Shown here: piece after piece, positions 58,786-64,000 of the stretch
Layout: each line of letters starts with the position of its first letter
Position numbering within the stretch: the first letter of the stretch is position 1
Source of the DNA: SZUA-309 sp965233675
Lineage (GTDB): Bacteria > Pseudomonadota > Gammaproteobacteria > Pseudomonadales > Azotimanducaceae
Direction of reading: 5' to 3'
DNA: 64,000 nt
Assembly (NCBI GenBank): GCA_965233675.1
Contig: OZ247498.1
Span: 2,790,001-2,854,000, forward strand
Program-made: the position numbers and the translations under genes
The notes under the pieces: model-generated
What the model was told of the DNA's origin: nothing
What the model saw: the letters and a program-made list of their open reading frames with translations, nothing else
The model's database searches: none

Positions 58786-59949
58786 CTAGAAAGGCGCGTT
58801 CGGTTCCAACCCGAGTAACATGCGGCCGTACTGTTCGCCGGAGACATCGAGATCGAAGACAGTGTGGCAGGAGCCCGTGTTCAGGTCGCGAAGGATGCGC
58901 TGCATCGGATTGTCCACAAAATGCGCGTGGGCGCCGCTGGCTTCCATCGCATCTCGGACGATATTTCGCGCTTCCCGGACCACACTGCCGATCCGCACGC
59001 GCAACTTGGCACGCTCAACGGCCGGACATGGCTCCCCGCTTTCGCCCCATTCCGTCACTTCCTTCGCTGTCGCCTTCAGCTTCCACTCCAGACTTTCGAT
59101 CCGCTCCTTGAGTAGACCGAGACGGATCTGCGCCGCTGGTTTCTCACCCTGCTTGGAGCCCGTGCCGTAAACGAAGCGCTCGGAGAGCCGGTCGTTGAAA
59201 ATCTGCACTGCCTTGCGGGCACCGCCCACCATGGGCGCAGCCGCTGTAAGCCCGAGGACGGGCAACATGGGCATGGAGTAGATGGGCGAATCGTGTATTT
59301 CCGCCCCCGGGCATTTGCCGTCCCGCATCTCGGTGATGTTCTGCACACGATGCCCGGGCACGAACACGTCTTCAACGGCGATGTCGTTACTGCCCGTGCC
59401 GACCATGCCAGCGGTATTCCATGTGTCGATTACTTCCGCTTCGTTTCGCGGAATGATGAACATACCAAGGCCTGGTGCATCGGTACCTTGCACAGGCATC
59501 AGGGCGCCGACCATCACCCAGTCCGAGTGCATCACACCCGTGCCCCATTCCCAGCGTCCGGTCACCCGGTAACCGCCCTCCACCGCCGTTGCGGTACCGT
59601 TCGGCGCCAGCGCGCCCGGCGCGATGATGTAGGGCTGGCTGCCGAAAATGTCGTCCTGAGCGGCCTGGTTGTAGAGTCCGAGCAGCCAGTTGTGCTCCAT
59701 GCAGAAGGTGGTGACCCAGGCAGTTGACGTGCACCCTTCGCCGAGGATCATGCCGATTTCCATGAAGGTTTCGAGAGAGAATTCGAAACCACCATATCTT
59801 TTGGGCACGAAGTACCGGTAGAACTGCGCTTCTTCAATGGCCTTCATAACCGCGTCAACGGGTTTGCGTTCCACTTCCGCCTGTCGTGCATGTTCCGCGA
59901 GCATGGGCGCCAGTTGGCGCGCGCGTTCGACCAGGTCCTGTTCCTGCAT
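58786..59949 (-). CDS. Flavin-dependent monooxygenase, acyl-CoA dehydrogenase fold
   Basis: Oxygenase-type flavoprotein of 387 aa, starting at the ATG at 59949 after GGAGGGGAGGAAATC. It belongs to the same HsaA/HpaB-like class as the protein at 12859: TSTAWVTTFCMEHNWLLGLY, GRWEWGTGVMHSDWVMVGAL, and MVGTGSNDIAVEDVFVPGHR. It is divergent from a TonB receptor-P450 operon. Two similar palindromes in the gap suggest joint control, so the genes may serve uptake and oxidation of one hydrophobic substrate (inference). Confidence 0.82.
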   Translation of the reverse strand: MQEQDLVERARQLAPMLAEHARQAEVERKPVDAVMKAIEEAQFYRYFVPKRYGGFEFSLETFMEIGMILGEGCTSTAWVTTFCMEHNWLLGLYNQAAQDDIFGSQPYIIAPGALAPNGTATAVEGGYRVTGRWEWGTGVMHSDWVMVGALMPVQGTDAPGLGMFIIPRNEAEVIDTWNTAGMVGTGSNDIAVEDVFVPGHRVQNITEMRDGKCPGAEIHDSPIYSMPMLPVLGLTAAAPMVGGARKAVQIFNDRLSERFVYGTGSKQGEKPAAQIRLGLLKERIESLEWKLKATAKEVTEWGESGEPCPAVERAKLRVRIGSVVREARNIVRDAMEASGAHAHFVDNPMQRILRDLNTGSCHTVFDLDVSGEQYGRMLLGLEPNAPF

Positions 59950-59986
59950 GATTTCCTCCCCTCCTGAAACAAAACGCCAGAATTTA

Positions 59987-60005
59987 GCGTCAAATGATTT
60001 TACGC
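59987..60005. promoter_or_regulatory. Operator-like palindrome (left copy)
   Basis: GCGTCAAA-TGA-TTTTACGC, an inverted repeat with one mismatch, 38 bp before the monooxygenase start. It shares the GCGTCAA half-site with the copy at 60059-60077. Confidence 0.5.
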
Positions 60006-60058
60006 AACAATCGCGATCACGCAAGTGGCAATCCCGACAGGTTCATTGCTGATTGACA

Positions 60059-60077
60059 GCGTCAAACCGATTGACGC
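60059..60077. promoter_or_regulatory. Operator-like palindrome (right copy)
   Basis: GCGTCAA-ACCGA-TTGACGC, a perfect 7-bp inverted repeat with a 5-bp spacer, 32 bp before the TonB receptor start. Together with the left copy it brackets the divergent promoters and probably binds one regulator, perhaps the MarR protein at the end of the operon. Confidence 0.55.
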
Positions 60078-60108
60078 AGAATGAACACCGTTACGAGGGG
60101 AGAATTCC

Positions 60109-62472
60109 ATGCTGGCTAATTATCTGCGCGCCGTGCGTCCGTTCACCGTGTCCGCTCTTCTGCTGTTTCCCGCCGCGTCTTTCGCCGCGAGTGACAGTCC
60201 GACCAATCCGGTGCTCGAAGAAATCGTGGTCACCGCCACCAAAAGGACGGAAAGTCTGGAAGATGTGCCGATCTCCATCAGTGTGGTCAGCGGCGAAACC
60301 ATCGAGAAGTATCAGATTGTGGATCTGCAGGATCTGCAGGGCTACGTACCGAACCTGACCGTGCAGCGCACGTTCGGCAACTGGGCTATACGTATCCGCG
60401 GACTCGGTTCGGGCGTCACCAATCTGGCATTCGATTCCTCGGTCAGCGTCTTCAACGACAACATCTACTGCGGCCGCTCCCGCTGCCTGGAAACCGCCTA
60501 CATGGACCCCGGCAGAGTCGAGGTGGCGCGCGGTCCTCAGGGTGCGCTGTACGGCAAGAGCACGATCGCCGGCGCCTTGAGCGTCCATTCCGCCCGACCG
60601 ACGGAATCCCTCGAGGGATACGTCCGCGGTGGCTACGAAATGGAAAATGAAGGCTGGTACGTGAACGGCGTGGTTTCCGGCCCCATCAACGATAAGGTGC
60701 GCGGCCGCCTCGCCGGCGAGTTCAAAGAGTCGGACGGCTGGATGACCAACCCCATCGGCCAGAACAGCGAACCGACCCGGGAATCCTGGGCGCTCCGGGG
60801 CAGCCTGGAGTGGGACCTCACCGACACCTCGCAGCTCTACCTGAAAGTAGAAGGCTTCGACACGGAGATGAACGGCCGCAGCAATCAGTTGGTCTACCCC
60901 GGACTTTTCGGCGGTCTCACCGCGGACACCCAGGCGGAATTCGAACGCGACAGCGTCCGTCGGGTGAGCACCGGGACCGGCCAGGAAGGCTTCGACAATT
61001 CCGATTCCCTCGCCATATCCGGTCAGTACGACACCGATCTCGGCGAGCACACGCTATCCATCATCGCCGGTTACTGGGAACTTGAATACGAAAACTATCT
61101 GGACGTCGACGGCGTCCCGGAGAACTACCTGAACTCCACGCTCTCAGAAGACTACGATCAGCATTCTCTGGAAGTGCGGCTGCTGTCACCCACGGGTAAC
61201 ACCTTCGAGTACATCGCCGGGGTGCTCTACCACAGCAGCGACACCTGGACGCAACAGCACTCGCCCTTCGGCTTCTTTCCAGCCGTGGTGGCGCCGGTAC
61301 CGGTCGGTGGCGTCCGCAACTTCGAGCGCGACACGGACACCTGGTCGGTATACGGCCAGCTGACCTGGAACATCAGCGACCGCTGGCGGGCCATCGTCGA
61401 TGCCCGGTACACGGATGAGAAACAGAAAGGCACCGCTAACGCCTTCCCGGCGTCCTACCCGAATCTGATCGATCCCGTCTATGACCCGACCGCGTTCAAT
61501 CAGCCGCCGGAATACCTGTTCCACCAGACACGGAACGACGACAACTTCGACCCGTCCATCCGTATTCAGTGGGATGCCACGGATGACTGGATGTTCTACG
61601 GCACCATTTCCACCGGTTCCAAGCCAGGTGGGCTGAAGGCCAACGACGGCAACCTGGGCGCACAACTCCTGGAAAAGAACAGCGATCCCGACTATCTGAA
61701 CAAATACATCGGTCAGCCAGCCATCACACCGGCGGAGTTGGCAGCCGGCGTCACGCTCGAGCAGGGCAACGGCATCTTCGACTTCGAAGACGAGGAAGCC
61801 ACCAACTTCGAGATCGGTGCCAAGTCGGTGTTTGCCGGCGGCAGAGCCTTCTTCAACGCGGCGCTGTTCTACATGGAGTTCGACAATCTGCAGACCTCCT
61901 CCTATGACGGCACCCGCTTCATCATCCAGAATGCGGCCTCTGCCGACGTGAAGGGTTTCGAGGTGGAAGGCTCCTGGCTCGCCACGGACAGTCTGCAGTT
62001 GAATGGCGCCCTCGGCTATGTGGACGCGACCTACGACCAGTTCATGGGCGCCCAGTGCATCGTCAACGACGATGCCGGAAACCCGGAAGACCCGAATTGT
62101 GTAGACGGCGAGGAAGATCTCAGCGGCAAACGCCTGGAGCGCAGCCCGAAATGGGAGGCCAACCTGAGCGCGGACTTCCAGACGCAGATCGGAGAGAACC
62201 TGCTGTTCATCTCCAACCTGTCCATGTACTACTCCGGCAACTACTACGTGCGTCAGGATTTCTCACCGCTCGGCAAGCAGGACAGCTTCACCAAGTGGGA
62301 TCTACGCCTGGCAGTGGCCGACACCGGCGACAACTGGGAGCTGGCCTTCCTCGGCAGGAACCTGGGAGACGAGCGGATCATCGCGCACGCCTACGAGGTG
62401 GCCGGTTCCAGCTTCGTAGCCGAGAGCATCGGCCGAACCCTGACGCTGGAATTCACCTGGCGCATCCACTGA
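60109..62472 (+). CDS. TonB-dependent outer-membrane receptor
   Basis: Outer-membrane transporter of 787 aa with a signal peptide (about 1-27, ending SFAA). The TonB-box region reads NPVLEEIVVTATKRTESLED and the plug domain contains RIRGLGSGVTN and VEVARGPQGALYGKSTIAGA. The barrel ends with an aromatic strand (FTWRIH). Eight cysteines or fewer are present and no siderophore-specific motif is seen. Because it is followed by a P450 and flanked by catabolic genes, the ligand may be a hydrophobic organic compound rather than iron. Confidence 0.92.
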   Translation: MLANYLRAVRPFTVSALLLFPAASFAASDSPTNPVLEEIVVTATKRTESLEDVPISISVVSGETIEKYQIVDLQDLQGYVPNLTVQRTFGNWAIRIRGLGSGVTNLAFDSSVSVFNDNIYCGRSRCLETAYMDPGRVEVARGPQGALYGKSTIAGALSVHSARPTESLEGYVRGGYEMENEGWYVNGVVSGPINDKVRGRLAGEFKESDGWMTNPIGQNSEPTRESWALRGSLEWDLTDTSQLYLKVEGFDTEMNGRSNQLVYPGLFGGLTADTQAEFERDSVRRVSTGTGQEGFDNSDSLAISGQYDTDLGEHTLSIIAGYWELEYENYLDVDGVPENYLNSTLSEDYDQHSLEVRLLSPTGNTFEYIAGVLYHSSDTWTQQHSPFGFFPAVVAPVPVGGVRNFERDTDTWSVYGQLTWNISDRWRAIVDARYTDEKQKGTANAFPASYPNLIDPVYDPTAFNQPPEYLFHQTRNDDNFDPSIRIQWDATDDWMFYGTISTGSKPGGLKANDGNLGAQLLEKNSDPDYLNKYIGQPAITPAELAAGVTLEQGNGIFDFEDEEATNFEIGAKSVFAGGRAFFNAALFYMEFDNLQTSSYDGTRFIIQNAASADVKGFEVEGSWLATDSLQLNGALGYVDATYDQFMGAQCIVNDDAGNPEDPNCVDGEEDLSGKRLERSPKWEANLSADFQTQIGENLLFISNLSMYYSGNYYVRQDFSPLGKQDSFTKWDLRLAVADTGDNWELAFLGRNLGDERIIAHAYEVAGSSFVAESIGRTLTLEFTWRIH

Positions 62473-62493
62473 TCCTCACGCAGGAGGCTGGAG

Positions 62494-63684
62494 ATGGAAG
62501 ACCTGGAACCCACGTCACCCGAGTTCCGCAACAACGCCATCGCCATTTATCAGCGCCTGCTCAGGGAGCAGCCGGTTGCTGAACTGAGCGGCGGGCGCTT
62601 TCTTCTCTGCCGCCATGAGGATGTTCGCTGGGGGCTGCGGGACTACGAGAAAGTCCTGCGGCCCACAGAGTGGAGCAGCGCCCGTAAACCGCCGGGGCCA
62701 TTTCGCGAGTTCGGGCGCAATAACATGATCGCGATGAATCCGCCGGACCACACCCGGTTCCGCAAATCCATCATGCGCGCCTTTGCGCCGAAGCAGATCA
62801 GCAAGCTCACGGCCTTCATCGAGGCGAAATGCGACTCGCTGCTGGATGCCATGGCGACACGAAACACCGGTGATTTCATCGACGACTTCGCCTATCCCCT
62901 GCCGGTAGCCGTGATCTGCGAAATGCTGGGCATTCCGGACGACAATCACGACATTCTGCGCAGCGGCTCCGCGGCCATGCTGGCGGGACTGGAACTGTCC
63001 GCCTCAGAAGACGAACTGGCCGAGGCATCCGCAGGTGCTCAGACGCTCTACGACTATCTCTACGATCTGGTGACCGACCGGGCAGATAACCTCGGCGACG
63101 ATCTGCTGAGTCTGCTCCTGCGTCACCAGCAGGAAGATCAGCTCAGTCGGGAGGAGGTGGTCTGGGCGGCCATCACCCTGCTCCTGGCCGGCCACGAGAC
63201 CACTACCCACCTGCTCGGCAACGGCTTGCTGGCGTTGATCCGCCATCCGGACCAGTTCGAACGGCTCAACAGAGCGCCGGAACTGACGAAGAACGCTGTG
63301 GAGGAATTTCTCCGTTACGATCCGTCACTGTATGTGCTCTTCCGGCAGACCATTCGGGATGTTGAACTGGATGGCGTCGCCATTCCGGAAGGCTCGATCC
63401 TGATTCTCTCGCTGGCGGCCGCCAATCGGGATCCACGGGTCTTCGATGCACCGGACAGCCTCGATATCGGCCGCGAAAACGCCGATCAGCATCTGGCATT
63501 CGCCACCGGCCGCCATCTCTGTGCCGGCCATGCGGTCGCCAGACTGGAAGGTCAGATCGCTTTCGAGCGGATCGCCCGACGATTGACCGACTTCGAACTC
63601 GATGGTGAGCCGGAACCACGGGAAGGATTGATGTTTAAGGGCTATCATCGGCTGCCAATCCGATACCGTAGCCGCGCCGAATGA
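62494..63684 (+). CDS. Cytochrome P450
   Basis: Soluble bacterial P450 monooxygenase of 396 aa. The I-helix oxygen motif is AGHETTTHLLGNG, the ExxR region lies in KNAVEEFLRYDP, and the heme signature FATGRHLCAG has Cys343. AGGAGG precedes the ATG; the gene follows the TonB receptor by 21 bp. The ATGA at its end starts a MarR gene. No ferredoxin or reductase partner lies in this window. Confidence 0.94.
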   Translation: MEDLEPTSPEFRNNAIAIYQRLLREQPVAELSGGRFLLCRHEDVRWGLRDYEKVLRPTEWSSARKPPGPFREFGRNNMIAMNPPDHTRFRKSIMRAFAPKQISKLTAFIEAKCDSLLDAMATRNTGDFIDDFAYPLPVAVICEMLGIPDDNHDILRSGSAAMLAGLELSASEDELAEASAGAQTLYDYLYDLVTDRADNLGDDLLSLLLRHQQEDQLSREEVVWAAITLLLAGHETTTHLLGNGLLALIRHPDQFERLNRAPELTKNAVEEFLRYDPSLYVLFRQTIRDVELDGVAIPEGSILILSLAAANRDPRVFDAPDSLDIGRENADQHLAFATGRHLCAGHAVARLEGQIAFERIARRLTDFELDGEPEPREGLMFKGYHRLPIRYRSRAE

Positions 63685-64000
63685 CTGAACCCGCTTCTCG
63701 GGGCGCATCCGAGCCACAAGCATCGTCCCCCCGTGTCGCCGGACGCGTCATGGCCCGTATGACCCAGGCCCTGGATTGGTTCGACAACAGCCTGCAGAAC
63801 GTGGTGGCATCGAGCGGTTTCGAGCCCCTGCACCGCACCCAGTCCATGATCATGATGCACATCGCACTCGGCGTGAACCGCCCTTCGGACATCGCCCGGG
63901 AAATGGGTCTGACCCGACAGAACGTGCACCACATGGCTAAGAATCTGATTAAGGCAGGAATTATCGACAGCGCACCAGACCCGGACGATCCGCGACGCAG
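63681..64000 (+). CDS. MarR family regulator, cut by the window end
   Basis: Start of a winged-helix regulator, 106 codons seen. After a Ser/Ala-rich leader it reads RPSDIAREMGLTRQNVHHMA, then IIDSAPDPDDPRR, the recognition helix and wing of MarR. Its ATG overlaps the P450 stop by 4 bp, so it is the third gene of the TonB-P450 operon and a good candidate to bind the GCGTCAA palindromes. The C-terminus lies outside the window. Confidence 0.85.
   Translation, partial: MTEPASRGASEPQASSPRVAGRVMARMTQALDWFDNSLQNVVASSGFEPLHRTQSMIMMHIALGVNRPSDIAREMGLTRQNVHHMAKNLIKAGIIDSAPDPDDPRR

Noticed and set aside
60091..61050. 319-codon frame opposite the TonB receptor
   Set aside because: Antisense shadow; no signal, domain or RBS.
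1..64000. CRISPR array or rRNA genes
   Set aside because: No regularly spaced repeats of 24-40 bp and no rRNA-like sequence were seen on reading through the window.

Overview
The window looks like the chromosome of a GC-rich gammaproteobacterium, probably aquatic and able to degrade aromatic or polycyclic compounds. This rests on gene content: hflK-hflC-DUF1488, a PA3496-like small protein, Pit phosphate uptake, an NAD-malic enzyme, an Anbu proteasome-like operon, and many flavin monooxygenase, dioxygenase, P450, TonB-receptor and MFS genes. The lineage call is an inference; no rRNA is present.

Layout. 1-7.9 kb: a secreted phytase-esterase-like protein, a LysR regulator, two small proteins, an MDR reductase, malic enzyme and a lipoprotein. 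8.0-9.2 kb: a complete IS3-family element with inverted repeats, a 3-bp target duplication and a frameshift site. 9.4-12.1 kb: a glutathionyl-hydroquinone reductase/DoxX pair divergent from a LysR gene, then a hydroxylase remnant. 12.1-15.8 kb: a TetR-controlled catabolic cluster (HsaA-like monooxygenase, extradiol dioxygenase, SDR). 16-18.9 kb: small genes, two tandem Crp-like regulators and a secreted seven-repeat cysteine protein. 19.4-24.0 kb: hflK-hflC-DUF1488, then Anbu, N-formylglutamate amidohydrolase and a transglutaminase-like gene. 24.1-31.4 kb: an RNase J-like remnant, an amidohydrolase/acyl-CoA-dehydrogenase/MFS operon, a Phd-PIN toxin-antitoxin pair, a deazaflavin-type oxidoreductase, a beta-propeller lipoprotein and an IS3 remnant.

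31.6-47.6 kb is a defence island whose base composition is visibly more AT-rich than its surroundings. Its core is one seven-gene operon read leftward: a ribbon-helix-helix (RHH) protein, a cytosine-C5 methyltransferase, Vsr endonuclease, a GHKL (MORC/MutL-type) ATPase, then three genes whose order, sizes and motifs match DptF-DptG-DptH, the restriction arm of DNA phosphorothioation systems. No dndBCDE genes are present. The last protein (1687 aa) carries a PD-(D/E)XK-like nuclease motif in front of an FtsK-type motor. This looks like a chimera in which 5-methylcytosine replaces phosphorothioate as the self mark. Beside it lie remnants of a MazG-like gene and of another small gene, and a two-domain NDT/TIR-like plus P-loop (Sll1717-type) protein. 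A tRNA-Asn gene, a VapBC pair and a tyrosine integrase close the region at 49.7 kb.

49.7-64 kb returns to core-like DNA: a GST, the PitA transporter, an alpha/beta-hydrolase-TIR fusion with degraded hydrolase catalytic residues, an operon of AhpD-like/VOC/MarR/MFS genes, a DUF3604 protein, and a flavin monooxygenase divergent from a TonB receptor-P450-MarR operon. Paired GCGTCAA palindromes sit between these last two units. The final MarR gene runs off the window.
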